Origin: an uncultured Piscirickettsiaceae bacterium
Lineage (GTDB): Bacteria > Pseudomonadota > Gammaproteobacteria > Methylococcales > Cycloclasticaceae
Assembly: GCA_913061075.1 (NCBI GenBank)
Contig: CAJXSK010000008.1
Span: 1-64,000 of the forward strand
Direction of reading: 5' to 3'
Length of the DNA: 64,000 nt
Of this stretch, positions 19,744 through 30,162 are shown one piece after another; position 1 is the stretch's first letter; each line of letters opens with the position of its first letter. Both the position numbers and the translations under genes were made by a program. The notes under the pieces were generated by a model. It was not told the origin of the DNA. It saw only the letters and a program-made list of their open reading frames with translations, and did not search any database.

Positions 19744-20781
19744 ATGAAATCGCCTATGTCACTTGGCCCGCTGATGATAGATATCGATGGCTATGAACTA
19801 TCAGAATTAGATAAAGAAATATTGTGCCACCCGCTAGTGGGGGGGGTTATTTTGTTTTCACGTAATTATGAGAACACAAAGCAAGTGAGCGAGTTATGTC
19901 AACAAATTCACGGGTTAAGAAATGAGCCATTACTCATTTCGGTTGATCATGAAGGTGGCCGAGTGCAGCGTTTTCGAGAAGGCTTTACACGGATCCCTTG
20001 TATGCAAAAGTTGGGTGAATTGTTTGATGATAATCAAGCTGAAGCGCTTCTGGCTGCTGAGAATGTTGCTTGGCTAATGGCTGCTGAATTACACGAAGTA
20101 GGTATCGACTTTACATTCGCCCCCGTCTTGGACATTAATTATGGCCGCAGTGAAATCATTGGGGATCGTTCTTTTTCTGGAAATAAAAAGACACTAACGC
20201 ATCTGGCGTCTTCTTTTCAGCGAGGGCTTCATAAAGCTGGCATGGTGAGTATTGGCAAACACTTCCCAGGACACGGGTCGGTAGTTCCAGACTCTCATAT
20301 TGAAATACCGATTGATGAACGTGCCTACGAAACTATTGCAGACGAGGACGTTTACCCTTTTAAACAACTTATAAAAGAAGGAATGGATGGCATAATGCCT
20401 GCCCATGTTATCTATCAGTCGGTAGATGACTTACCTGCAGGTTTCTCGCCTTTTTGGGTACAAACAGTCTTACGTGGGGAGCTAGGTTTTAAAGGAACGA
20501 TATTCAGTGATGATATAAGCATGCACGGAGCTAGCGTGATTGGTAATTACGAACAAAGAGCACGTCAAGCGCTAAAGGCGGGCTGTGATATGGTTCTCGT
20601 CTGTAACAATAGAACAGGTGCTGAACAAGTCATTGATGGGTTAAGCAGCAAGAGCATCTTAGACGGTGTTTCTGCTAAACGGTTATCTGCAATGCGAGCC
20701 AACAGTTTTGCGGAAAGTGGTCGTGTGCGTGAGTCTAATAAATGGAAGCTAGCGAAGAAAACCGTCGACAGGTTGGCGTAA
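19744..20781 (+). CDS. nagZ: beta-N-acetylhexosaminidase NagZ
   Basis: ISVDHEGGRVQRFREGFTRIP, GKHFPGHGSVVPDSH, TIFSDDISMHGA. Confidence 0.96.
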   Translation: MKSPMSLGPLMIDIDGYELSELDKEILCHPLVGGVILFSRNYENTKQVSELCQQIHGLRNEPLLISVDHEGGRVQRFREGFTRIPCMQKLGELFDDNQAEALLAAENVAWLMAAELHEVGIDFTFAPVLDINYGRSEIIGDRSFSGNKKTLTHLASSFQRGLHKAGMVSIGKHFPGHGSVVPDSHIEIPIDERAYETIADEDVYPFKQLIKEGMDGIMPAHVIYQSVDDLPAGFSPFWVQTVLRGELGFKGTIFSDDISMHGASVIGNYEQRARQALKAGCDMVLVCNNRTGAEQVIDGLSSKSILDGVSAKRLSAMRANSFAESGRVRESNKWKLAKKTVDRLA

Positions 20782-20783
20782 AG

Positions 20784-21359
20784 ATGGCAGATATACTAAA
20801 AGAAATAGAACTGGTACAACAACATAGTCGCTGTCTCCTAGATGCGTCATCAGTGGATAATATAATAGACTCACTGGCAGAAGATATAACTGCGGTTTGT
20901 GCAGATAAAAATCCGGTTGTGTTATGTGTTATGACAGGTGCTGTTGTAATAGCAGGGCTTTTATTGCCGCGTTTAAATTTCCCGTTGGAATTGGACTACG
21001 TTCATGTAACACGTTATCAAAACGGTACAAAAGGTGGAGATTTAAGCTGGATCAAATCCCCTTCTGTTTCGTTGTTGAATAGGGAGGTCATCATTTTAGA
21101 TGATGTATTGGATGAAGGAGTTACCCTAAAATCAATCATTGGCTATTGCGAAAAACAAGGTGCAAGTGCTTGTTATAGTGCAGTGCTGATTGATAAAGAG
21201 TTACAAACAAAAAAGCCTGTGACAGCAGACTTTGTTGGTTTTACAACGGGGCCAGAATATTTGTATGGTCTAGGTATGGACTACAAGGGGTATTTGAGAA
21301 ATGTCACGGGTATTTACGCATGCCCTAACAATTTAGAGGAGCTTTTATGCCAGATTTAG
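20784..21359 (+). CDS. hypoxanthine-guanine phosphoribosyltransferase-like protein
   Basis: VIILDDVLDEGVTLKSI PRPP loop; ORF track start 20742 overlaps nagZ, ATG at 20784 follows the nagZ stop. Confidence 0.9.
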   Translation: MADILKEIELVQQHSRCLLDASSVDNIIDSLAEDITAVCADKNPVVLCVMTGAVVIAGLLLPRLNFPLELDYVHVTRYQNGTKGGDLSWIKSPSVSLLNREVIILDDVLDEGVTLKSIIGYCEKQGASACYSAVLIDKELQTKKPVTADFVGFTTGPEYLYGLGMDYKGYLRNVTGIYACPNNLEELLCQI

Positions 21360-22087
21360 CCATTATTGGTGGAACGGGTTTACGCAAAATAGACGGGTTA
21401 GAAAACATTCGTAAGAAAGTGGTTAAAACGCCTTACGGTGAGCCATCATCGCCACTGACTTTTGGCACACTAAATGGGTTGGACGTTGTGTTTTTGGCAC
21501 GGCACGGCTATGGGCATACGATTCCGCCACATAAGGTTAATTACAGGGCTAACATTTGGGCAATTGAGCAAACAGGTGCAAAAGAAGTACTAGCGCTAGC
21601 AGCAGTGGGCAGTATGAATAAAAAAATGGCCCCAGGCGGGCTTGTATTGCCTGATCAATTAATTGATTACAGCTATGGCAGAGCACAAAGTTTTTTTGAA
21701 GAAGACTTAGATAAAGTAACGCATATTGATTTTACCTTACCCTATTCCTCTGAGTTGCGAGCTAAGCTAGCTGCCGCTATCCGGGATTCCGATTTACCGC
21801 TAATACAGCAAGCAGTTTATGCGTGTACTCAAGGGCCTAGACTGGAAACAGCAGCTGAAATAGTAAAGCTAACACGTGATGGCTGTGATTTAGTGGGTAT
21901 GACGAGCATGCCAGAAGCCGCGTTGGCTAGGGAGTTAAAGTTACATTACGCCTGTTGTGCAGTTGTTGTTAATTGGGCAGCGGGCATCACTGGCGATGAA
22001 ATAAAAATGCAAGAAATAGAAGAAAATGTTGCCGTTGGTATGTCAACGTTTCGTTTGATATTAGACCGATTGGCTAAAAACTATTAA
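21347..22087 (+). CDS. S-methyl-5'-thioinosine/thioadenosine phosphorylase (MTAP/MTIP) family
   Basis: LAIIGGTGLRKIDGL, FLARHGYGHTIPPHKVNYRANIWA, GPRLETAAEI, VGMTSMPEAALARE. Confidence 0.93.
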   Translation: MPDLAIIGGTGLRKIDGLENIRKKVVKTPYGEPSSPLTFGTLNGLDVVFLARHGYGHTIPPHKVNYRANIWAIEQTGAKEVLALAAVGSMNKKMAPGGLVLPDQLIDYSYGRAQSFFEEDLDKVTHIDFTLPYSSELRAKLAAAIRDSDLPLIQQAVYACTQGPRLETAAEIVKLTRDGCDLVGMTSMPEAALARELKLHYACCAVVVNWAAGITGDEIKMQEIEENVAVGMSTFRLILDRLAKNY

Positions 22088-22123
22088 CGTATAATATCAA
22101 TAACTTAATTAATATTTCTTATA

Positions 22124-22840
22124 ATGAATATAGAAGACTATTTTAATTTAGAAAATAATACGCTTAATTTTAGCAGGGAACAAGCGAGCTCATTTGCTAA
22201 GTTTGTAGCGGGTGACTTTAATCCAATTCACGATGTTGATGCTAAGAAGTTTTGCGTGCCTGGTGATTTATTGTTCGCTGTTTCCATTGCTCATTTTGGG
22301 GCAAGTCAAAACATGCGTTTTAATTTTGAAAGCATGGTGAGTGAGAAGACATTCATTGAGTTACCTTCACAGGATACTAAGTCAGTTAGTTTAATTGATC
22401 AAAATGACAAGTCCATTATGAGCATTGATTGTTCAGGTGAACATACAGCTGAGAAAGCATTCCTTTTTGGCTTGATTGAGAAATACGTGCAATTCTCAGG
22501 GAAGACATTTCCAGATATATTAATGGATTTAATGCAGGAAAAAGGAGTGATGATTAACCCTGCACGGCCCTTAATTATATATAGGGATATGGCGGTTCAT
22601 ATAGATGAGTTTCCAAAAGGTGAGTTAACGTTAGAATTTGCTGGTGCTAGTTTGTCTGTAGAAGGTAAAAAAGGTGATGTCAAATTAGAGTTTGAAGTGT
22701 CCGTGGATGGGCAACAGATTGGTCATGGTGCCAAGAGCATGGTGATAGGTGGTTTAAGGCCTTATGATGCCGTTGCTGCAGATAAAATCATTGCTGACTA
22801 CAACCACACCAAACAAGCGGGACTGATTTTTCAGCCTTAA
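22124..22840 (+). CDS. DUF3581 family protein
   Basis: FSREQASSFAKFVAGDFNPIHDVDAKKFCVPGDLLFA pattern of DUF3581. Confidence 0.75.
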   Translation: MNIEDYFNLENNTLNFSREQASSFAKFVAGDFNPIHDVDAKKFCVPGDLLFAVSIAHFGASQNMRFNFESMVSEKTFIELPSQDTKSVSLIDQNDKSIMSIDCSGEHTAEKAFLFGLIEKYVQFSGKTFPDILMDLMQEKGVMINPARPLIIYRDMAVHIDEFPKGELTLEFAGASLSVEGKKGDVKLEFEVSVDGQQIGHGAKSMVIGGLRPYDAVAADKIIADYNHTKQAGLIFQP

Positions 22841-22848
22841 CAGCGTCG

Positions 22849-23541
22849 CTATAGGGCTTTTTTTAAAGACTTACTTTCTATTAGCTGTGATGTCATGTTT
22901 TTCTTAACAGGCGTATCTATCTTTGCGACTTTTATCATAACGCCAAATTTAGGGTGGTCAAAATAATGTAGGTCGCCAGTTTTAATACGTCGCGTTTGCT
23001 TTAGTCGGTATAACGTTGTAGGTGTTGATTCTACGGTATTGCTAACTGAGTTTTGGGCAGAGAGGTTCTCGAATTGCTCATTTAGCTGTAAATCTAAATC
23101 TACATGCAAGAAGCGTCCTCGCCTGAATGTAATGATGCCATTTAACGCACCATTACCCATGTTTTTTAGTATATGGATTGGTCGTATGGTGTCTTTTTCA
23201 TTAAGCTCTTGTAACCAACCTTCATGTTTAATAGGGGAGTATGAAGCTAATCTTTTTAGCCGGTTATAAGCGCCGTGTAGTTGTAATTGTTTAGGTGTTA
23301 ATCGCTTTATTCGATTACTTGGTTTAACCGTGTTAAATGAGATGGCTGTTTCAGGTGCGCTAAATGGCTCTTTGGTCCATGGTTCTTGTTGTTGACCATC
23401 ACTCGTATTTATTTTAAAAATAATATACTCAACGCTATACCAAGTAGATTTTTTGGGTGGTGAAAGTTCCTCCGACATACTACTTAAGGATATAGAAAGT
23501 AACAGCAAGGCAAGGAGTATTTTAGAAAGTCTAATTAACAT
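22849..23541 (-). CDS. csiV: CsiV-family periplasmic protein
   Basis: signal peptide; WYSVEYIIFK..., LHYFDHPKFGVMIKV; placed directly downstream of mfd. Confidence 0.75.
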   Translation of the reverse strand: MLIRLSKILLALLLLSISLSSMSEELSPPKKSTWYSVEYIIFKINTSDGQQQEPWTKEPFSAPETAISFNTVKPSNRIKRLTPKQLQLHGAYNRLKRLASYSPIKHEGWLQELNEKDTIRPIHILKNMGNGALNGIITFRRGRFLHVDLDLQLNEQFENLSAQNSVSNTVESTPTTLYRLKQTRRIKTGDLHYFDHPKFGVMIKVAKIDTPVKKNMTSQLIESKSLKKAL

Positions 23542-23548
23542 GTGATTT

Positions 23549-26500
23549 TTAGTTTGTTTGTTTTAAGTCGTTTAACAAGAAATCCAGGAACTCAATTTTA
23601 TCCTCGATGGTATCAAGTTTTTTAGTAAAACGTAATTTTTGTGGGCCATCAAGTTGAAAAACTTGTGGCTGAGTTTGGATCAGTTCAATTATTTTAGCGG
23701 GATTAATGTTTGGGTCATTTGTAAACTGAATACGGCCTTGTGTTTTTCCATAATCAACGGTATCAACACCAACAATCGATGCAATTTGCTTTAATTCACT
23801 AATGCCGAATAGTTGTTTGGTTGCATCTGGCAATAAGCCAAATCGATCAATCATTTCAACTTGAAGCTCCCTTAATTGCTCGTTGTCTTCCGCACTAGCA
23901 ATTCGTTTATAAAGGATGAGTCTGGTATGAACATCAGGTAGGTAATCATCTGGTATCAGTGCGCTACAATGTAAATCAATACTTGGGCCTGCGTTTATTT
24001 CTACATCTAGCTCTGGTTGCTCTCCTGACTTTAGCGCATCAACAGCTTTTTCAAGTAAGTAGGTGTACATGGTGAAACCGATTTCTTGTATTTCACCACT
24101 TTGATTGTCACCTAGCAGTTCACCGGCTCCTCGAATTTCCATATCGTGTGTTGATAGACTAAAACCAGCGCCTAAGTCGGTGCTGCTTTCTATCGCTGTA
24201 ATGCGTTTTTTTGCATCGTTGGTCATGATGCCTTCCGGTGGAACAATCATATAGGCGTATGCGCGATGGTGTGATCGCCCAACCCTGCCTCGAAGTTGGT
24301 GTAATTGTGAGAGCCCTAATTTATCAGCACGATTAATAATAATGGTGTTGGCGTTGGGTAAATCGATGCCGTTTTCTATGATGGTAGTGGAAACTAAAAT
24401 ATTAAAACGGTTATGATAAAAATCCAACATGATCTGCTCCAATTCACTCTCGCGCATTTGTCCATGAGCTTTTCGTGGGCTAGCATCGGGCATTATTTTT
24501 TTAATATCTTCAATGATTCTGTCCATCGAATCGATATCATTGTGTAAAAAGAAAATTTGACCGCCACGCCTAATTTCACGTTCGCAGGCTTCTTGAATCA
24601 GTGCGTTATTCCATTCGGCAACAAAGGTTTCGATAGCATGTCGAGTGGGTGGTGGAGATGCAATGATGGAAATGTCACGTAAACCAGACATGGCTTGGTT
24701 AAGTGTTCTTGGAATAGGCGTTGCTGTAAGGGTCAACATATCCACTTCCGAACGCATGGATTTAAAATACTCCTTGTGTCTAACGCCAAAGCGCTGCTCT
24801 TCATCAATAATGACTAGCCCAAGGTTTTTATAACTGACAGATTTTTGTAAAAGCTTGTGCGTTCCAATTAAAATATCTACTTTGCCATTGGTGGTATCTT
24901 CAATAATTTTTTTCTGTTCTTTTGCGCTGACAAAACGAGATAACACCTCTACGCGTATAGGCCAATCAGCAAAGCGGTCTGAAAAGTTTTGATAATGTTG
25001 CTGGGCTAATAATGTGGTTGGAACCAGTAAGGCAACTTGGTAATTGTTATGAGTTGCAATAAATGCTGCACGCATGGCAATTTCTGTTTTACCAAAACCA
25101 ACATCGCCGCATATCACGCGATCCATTGGTTTTGCCAAGCTTTGGTCATGCAATGTTTGTTCTATGGCGGTTGCTTGATCAATGGTTTCTTCAAATGAGA
25201 ATGCGTTGGCAAAGGTATCGTACTCTGTCGAGTCAATCACCATGGGTTTGCCATCGCGTGCGGCACGTCTGGCATGAATATCCAATAACTCAGCGGCTAC
25301 ATCTCGAGCTTTTTGAAGGGCTTTTTTACGTGCCTTTTGCCATTGCTCGCTTCCTAGTTTATGCAAAGGGGCACTGTCGCCTTGACTGCCCATGTAACGA
25401 CCAATAAGGTTAAGAGACGAGACAGGCACATACAGCTTGTCATTGTTTGCGTATTCTAGTGTTAAAAACTCAGTCTCTATGTTGTCTACATCTAAATGTT
25501 TGAGACCTAAGTATCTGCCAACACCATGCTCTTGATGGACAACAGGTGAGCCGATTTCTAAATCAGCAAGGCTATTGAAAACGTTTTCTAATTGTTTGCT
25601 GCTAGATGCCCGTCTTCGTCGCCGTTGTTGAGCACGATTACCAAACAGCATGTTTTCTGTAACGAGTGATATGTCATCTTGGAGTAAGCCGTCATCGATA
25701 GCGGCTACAGTGATACAGATTTTTTGTTCACTGTTGTTAAATTCAGACCAGTTATTAATAAGAGTAGGGCGAATAGCTAGTTTTTTTAACTGGATTAACA
25801 TCGATTCGCGGTGCCCAGGTGACTCGGCAATGAATAGTGTTCGATGGTTAGGTTTTGCGACCAATGCAGTTATAGCCTGTTGTTGCGGGTCAATTTTTGC
25901 TTCGATAAGTGCTTTCGAAATAGGTTTGGTATGTTGTTTATCGATAGTAACGCTTGGAAAGGCCGATAAACGCTGCTGTAATTCTTCCGTATTGATATAT
26001 AACTGTTCTGGCGCTAACGGTGGGCGGTCAATGTCGCCTTTGCGTGGGATATACCGCTCAATAACTTGTTTTGCAAACTCATCGGCAGCGACAGTGATGT
26101 CGCGGTGCAAAATGAGTACAGCATTAGTTAGGTAGTCAAAGAAGCATTCTGTTTGCTCAACAAACAGGGGCATGTAATGTTCGATGCCGTTCGGCATAAT
26201 GCCTTTACTAACTTGTTGATATAAGCTATTTGAATTGGAACAGTCGGGAAATTGTTGCCTAAAGTTTTGCCGAAAAAATTGTATGCTTGAGTCATTAATA
26301 GGGAATTCTCTAGCAGGAAACAATTCGATCTTGCTAACCTTGTCTAAAGAGCGTTGGCTTTCGGTGTCGAACGTTCGAATAGAGTCGACTTCATTGCCGA
26401 GCAAATCTATACGAAAAGGCGTTTTGCTTCCCATTGGAAACAAGTCAAGAATAGAGCCGCGAACTGAAAATTCACTGTGCGTCTGGACGCTCGAGACATT

Positions 26501-26956
26501 TTGATAGCCCAGCTTTTCAAGGTCGATTCGAGTTTTTTCGAGTTCTAGTTCATCGCCTGCTTTTAATGAAAAGCACTCGGATAGTATTTTTTGACGAGGC
26601 GCGAGCCGTTGTAATAACGTACTGGTTGTAACAATTAAAACACCTTGTTCTAAAAATTGTAGTTCGTAAAGTGTTTGTAATCGTTCGGAGATGATCTCAG
26701 CCAGAGGAGAGAATGTATCGTATGGCAGTACTTCCCAATCTGGAAAGTAATTTACAGGCAGTTTTTCTTGAAGAAAAAAAGGAAGCTCCCTTTCTAATCT
26801 CATGGCAGCCTGTGTGTCACAACAAACAACAACGAGTAAGTGTTTGGATTGTTGTGTTGCGTTAGCTATTCTTAATACATCTTCGCAGCCATTGAAATTC
26901 CCCCAATGCTTAGGTGAGCTTGAGTTTGTTGGGAGTTCAAATGTTTGGGGCGTCAT
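23549..26956 (-). CDS. mfd: transcription-repair coupling factor Mfd
   Basis: 1135 aa; GDVGFGKTEIAMRAAF Walker A, DEEQRFGVRHKE, TRHAIETFV, QLHQLRGRVGRS. Confidence 0.98.
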   Translation of the reverse strand: MTPQTFELPTNSSSPKHWGNFNGCEDVLRIANATQQSKHLLVVVCCDTQAAMRLERELPFFLQEKLPVNYFPDWEVLPYDTFSPLAEIISERLQTLYELQFLEQGVLIVTTSTLLQRLAPRQKILSECFSLKAGDELELEKTRIDLEKLGYQNVSSVQTHSEFSVRGSILDLFPMGSKTPFRIDLLGNEVDSIRTFDTESQRSLDKVSKIELFPAREFPINDSSIQFFRQNFRQQFPDCSNSNSLYQQVSKGIMPNGIEHYMPLFVEQTECFFDYLTNAVLILHRDITVAADEFAKQVIERYIPRKGDIDRPPLAPEQLYINTEELQQRLSAFPSVTIDKQHTKPISKALIEAKIDPQQQAITALVAKPNHRTLFIAESPGHRESMLIQLKKLAIRPTLINNWSEFNNSEQKICITVAAIDDGLLQDDISLVTENMLFGNRAQQRRRRRASSSKQLENVFNSLADLEIGSPVVHQEHGVGRYLGLKHLDVDNIETEFLTLEYANNDKLYVPVSSLNLIGRYMGSQGDSAPLHKLGSEQWQKARKKALQKARDVAAELLDIHARRAARDGKPMVIDSTEYDTFANAFSFEETIDQATAIEQTLHDQSLAKPMDRVICGDVGFGKTEIAMRAAFIATHNNYQVALLVPTTLLAQQHYQNFSDRFADWPIRVEVLSRFVSAKEQKKIIEDTTNGKVDILIGTHKLLQKSVSYKNLGLVIIDEEQRFGVRHKEYFKSMRSEVDMLTLTATPIPRTLNQAMSGLRDISIIASPPPTRHAIETFVAEWNNALIQEACEREIRRGGQIFFLHNDIDSMDRIIEDIKKIMPDASPRKAHGQMRESELEQIMLDFYHNRFNILVSTTIIENGIDLPNANTIIINRADKLGLSQLHQLRGRVGRSHHRAYAYMIVPPEGIMTNDAKKRITAIESSTDLGAGFSLSTHDMEIRGAGELLGDNQSGEIQEIGFTMYTYLLEKAVDALKSGEQPELDVEINAGPSIDLHCSALIPDDYLPDVHTRLILYKRIASAEDNEQLRELQVEMIDRFGLLPDATKQLFGISELKQIASIVGVDTVDYGKTQGRIQFTNDPNINPAKIIELIQTQPQVFQLDGPQKLRFTKKLDTIEDKIEFLDFLLNDLKQTN

Positions 26957-27028
26957 TTAATCGTAGGTAAGCAAAAAAGAATATTTTCGCATAGATGGTT
27001 AGTACATCATTAAATTTTAAACAAAAAA

Positions 27029-27054
27029 AAGCCTCGCTAATTTAGCGAGGCTTT
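27029..27054. terminator. Rho-independent terminator
   Basis: aagcctcgctaatttagcgaggctttt hairpin downstream of the rhodanese gene. Confidence 0.85.
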
Positions 27055-27072
27055 TGATTAATAACTAATTGC

Positions 27073-27726
27073 TTAGTTAGGCATTACTGTAGATAAACCT
27101 AGTACATGCCATGTTTGCATGCCACCACGGTACCATTTAAGTTTTTCTGCAGGGTAACCCATGCTAAGTAATGTGTTGATGTTTCTTGGAGATTGACCAC
27201 ACCACATGCCATTACAGAAAAGCACCAATGTTTTAGCATTTGAGAAATCCCATTTGCCGTCATCACTTTTTTCAGCACCAAACTCATCAATAACGATCAG
27301 TTCAATATCAAGTTCTGTTGCACCTTTTTTAGCATCTAAGCCAGTCCAAGGAATGTTAACTGCACCAGCAATTGTTCCACGGGCAACCCAATCAGGCGTG
27401 CGTGAATCAATAACCATTAGATTTTTATCAGTGCCTAATTTTTTTAAGTATTCTAATAATTCTAGCTCGCCGATTGTTTCAACACCAGGTGCTAATACGA
27501 TAGGACGAATACAAAAAGGAGGGCAAGGACGTGATGTTTTAGCGTAGTTTGAATCAATTAAGTTTGCATTATCTTGATTACGGTTGATAGTAAATTTTTT
27601 ACCGTCAACAGTGAATTCAACACTGGCCACATCCGGTGTTATGTTTACAGGTTTTGCAGTTGCGCTAAAGCTAACAAAACAAGCAAATGCAACAAGAGCT
27701 GTCGCTAAAATTTTTATAGTTTTCAT
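27073..27726 (-). CDS. exported rhodanese-like domain protein
   Basis: signal peptide; VIDSRTPDWVARGTIAGAVNIPW; active-site loop FCNGMWCGQSPR; extra CPPFC motif. Confidence 0.9.
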   Translation of the reverse strand: MKTIKILATALVAFACFVSFSATAKPVNITPDVASVEFTVDGKKFTINRNQDNANLIDSNYAKTSRPCPPFCIRPIVLAPGVETIGELELLEYLKKLGTDKNLMVIDSRTPDWVARGTIAGAVNIPWTGLDAKKGATELDIELIVIDEFGAEKSDDGKWDFSNAKTLVLFCNGMWCGQSPRNINTLLSMGYPAEKLKWYRGGMQTWHVLGLSTVMPN

Positions 27727-27821
27727 TGTTTCTCCGAGAAAATTAAGTAATGTTAATGAGCCTTATAATTTAGTTATAAGGTTATTCAACACTTTAATCG
27801 TTTTCAAAATCATTTGCAAAA

Positions 27822-28127
27822 CTAATTTAGAACTCTTTTGGGTTTATTAATCACGCTATGAATTACATGGTTTGTTTCAAAATAAACACTAAATTCTGGG
27901 TAGGTCCACCGTGATATTGGTGGATTGCCGATAGCCGCAGACTTGTTGTTGGGTACGCCATATTTGCTTTCCACAACTGACATGGTTTGACCATGATGCG
28001 GCCTTAATAAACCTGAGGTGCTGTTAACAGGTTCCGTTTTAATAACATCAATAAGCAAGGTGTCTGCCACTGCAAAATAGCTACTAAAAAGAGCAAAACA
28101 GGCGAGTAAAGTTTTGGGTAGGTACAT
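27822..28127 (-). CDS. hypothetical exported protein
   Basis: 101 aa with signal peptide; HGQTMSVVESKYGVPNNKSAAIGNPPISRWTYPEFSVYFE. Confidence 0.7.
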   Translation of the reverse strand: MYLPKTLLACFALFSSYFAVADTLLIDVIKTEPVNSTSGLLRPHHGQTMSVVESKYGVPNNKSAAIGNPPISRWTYPEFSVYFETNHVIHSVINKPKRVLN

Positions 28128-28244
28128 AATATTTTCCTTTGATAATGTGTGCTTTCAATATATTACTATTTATACCGTAAACATATAGAAAAGAGTGTGG
28201 AACTATAAAGCGCATCTTTCCATTTTGTGATTTAATCGTCAGTT

Positions 28245-29492
28245 ATGTTTAAACCTCTAAAAATTTACATCGGCCTTAGATATACCCGAGCGAAACAACG
28301 TTCTGGTTTTATCTCGTTTATCAGTATGACCTCTATGCTTGGCATTGCTTTGGGCGTTATGGCGCTCATCACTGTTTTATCAGTTATGAACGGGTTTGAA
28401 GAGCAATTACGTGAAAAAATATTGGGTATGGCATCTCATGTAACGATCACCGAATATCAAAATAGCCTGAAAGATTGGGAAGGCTTAGGCCGTCAGGTTG
28501 AAAGTAGTGAATCAGTCGTCGGTTGGGCACCTTTTGTCAATGCAGAAGTAATGCTGAGTGCAAACCAACGCGTTAGTGGTGGCTTGTTACGAGGTGTACT
28601 TCCATCCAAAGAAACAGCGGTATCTGATATTGCCAGTAAAATGACCGTCGGGCAACTATCGGATTTAAATCCGAAAAAGTTTGAAGTTATTTTAGGCCAT
28701 GAACTAGCCAAGCATCTAGGCGTTGGGATGGGCGATAAAGTAACGGTTATCACCCCAAAAGTAACGCCAACACCTGCAGGTATATTGCCAAGGCTTCGCA
28801 GGTTCACCGTCGTGGGTATTTTTGAAGTGGGTATGTATGAATACGATAGAAATTTAGCTTTAATTCATGTTGAGGCAGGGTCTAAACTCTTACGGTTAGG
28901 AGATGGTGTATCCGGTCTTCGCATCAAGTTAGATGATATGTTCCGCGCGCCTTGGGTGACTCGAGATTTGGTGAAGTTTTTAACGCCTAATTTCCGTATT
29001 TCGAATTGGACGATGGAGCACAGTAATTTTTTTAAAGCGATTAAAACTGAAAAGCGAGTCATGTTTATTATCTTGATGCTTATCGTCGCCGTGGCAGCGT
29101 TTAATATTGTATCTACCTTGGTGATGGTGGTGACGGATAAACGTTCAGAAATTGCTATTCTACGAACACTTGGGTTTACACCGTCATCTGTTATGGGCGT
29201 GTTTATGGTTCAAGGTATTGTAATTGGAGTCGTGGGAACGGCAATAGGTACTGCGTTAGGTATTGCGCTGGCATTGAACGTTGAAACAATCGTCCCCGCT
29301 ATCGAACATTTTTTCCAAGTGCAGTTTTTACCAGCGGATATTTACTACATCAGTGATTTGCCCTCAAAATTGAATAGTTCGGATGTGATTACGATTGCCA
29401 GTTATTCATTTATCTTATCAGTCTTGTCGACAATTTATCCCGCTTGGCAGGCGTCTCGCGTTAATCCTGCGGAGGCCTTACGCTATGAATAA
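28245..29492 (+). CDS. lolC: lipoprotein-releasing ABC transporter permease (LolC/E family)
   Basis: IGLRYTRAKQRSGFISFISMTSMLGIALGVMALITVLSVMNGFE, C-terminal YPAWQASRVNPAEALRYE. Confidence 0.95.
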   Translation: MFKPLKIYIGLRYTRAKQRSGFISFISMTSMLGIALGVMALITVLSVMNGFEEQLREKILGMASHVTITEYQNSLKDWEGLGRQVESSESVVGWAPFVNAEVMLSANQRVSGGLLRGVLPSKETAVSDIASKMTVGQLSDLNPKKFEVILGHELAKHLGVGMGDKVTVITPKVTPTPAGILPRLRRFTVVGIFEVGMYEYDRNLALIHVEAGSKLLRLGDGVSGLRIKLDDMFRAPWVTRDLVKFLTPNFRISNWTMEHSNFFKAIKTEKRVMFIILMLIVAVAAFNIVSTLVMVVTDKRSEIAILRTLGFTPSSVMGVFMVQGIVIGVVGTAIGTALGIALALNVETIVPAIEHFFQVQFLPADIYYISDLPSKLNSSDVITIASYSFILSVLSTIYPAWQASRVNPAEALRYE

Positions 29493-30162
29493 TTCTTCCG
29501 TTTTGAGTTGTGTTGGGTTAAGCAAAACATTTGGTGCAAATAACTTGCTTGTCCCCGTGCTCGAAGGTGTTGACCTGACTCTTAAGGCCGGCGAGCGATT
29601 GGCCATTATGGGTTCATCGGGATCTGGAAAGAGCACATTGCTCCATTTGTTAGGCGGTTTAGAGCAGCCAACTTCGGGCAATGTGATGATGGGTGATGTG
29701 AATTTGAACGAGCTAAACGAGGCCGAACGATCTTCGCTTAGAAATAAGCACTTGGGTTTTGTGTACCAATTTCATCATTTGCTGGCAGAATTTAGTGCGC
29801 TAGAAAATGTAGCAATGCCGCTTTTAATTGGTGGGCAAACTATCCCAGAAGCAAAACAGAAAGCATTTGAAATGTTAACAAACGTCGGATTGGCTCATCG
29901 AATTGAACACCGGTTTAGTGAGCTATCTGGTGGTGAGCGTCAACGAGTTGCAATAGCTAGGGCATTAGTAACACACCCCACATGCGTATTGGCCGATGAG
30001 CCCACAGGTAACTTGGACAAAAAAACGGCTGAGCAAATCTATGAGTTGATGTTGTCGTTAAATCAACGCCTTAACATCAGCTTATTATTGGTAACGCACG
30101 ATGCCTACTTGGCTGAAAAAATGGATAGGGTGTTAGTGCTTGATGATGGAAAGTTGGTTTAG
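29485..30162 (+). CDS. lolD: lipoprotein-releasing ABC transporter ATP-binding protein LolD
   Basis: GSSGSGKSTLLHLLGGLE, LSGGERQRVAIARALV; ATG at 29485 overlaps the lolC stop (ORF track start 29395 is too far upstream). Confidence 0.95.
   Translation: MNNSSVLSCVGLSKTFGANNLLVPVLEGVDLTLKAGERLAIMGSSGSGKSTLLHLLGGLEQPTSGNVMMGDVNLNELNEAERSSLRNKHLGFVYQFHHLLAEFSALENVAMPLLIGGQTIPEAKQKAFEMLTNVGLAHRIEHRFSELSGGERQRVAIARALVTHPTCVLADEPTGNLDKKTAEQIYELMLSLNQRLNISLLLVTHDAYLAEKMDRVLVLDDGKLV

Noticed and set aside
20742-20783. Long nagZ/hpt coding overlap implied by the ORF track
   Set aside because: ATG at 20784 immediately after the nagZ stop is a better start; the overlap is an artefact of taking the longest ORF.
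23039-27547. Multiple plus-strand ORFs antisense to csiV, mfd and the rhodanese gene
   Set aside because: Shadow ORFs opposite well-supported coding sequence; no independent evidence.
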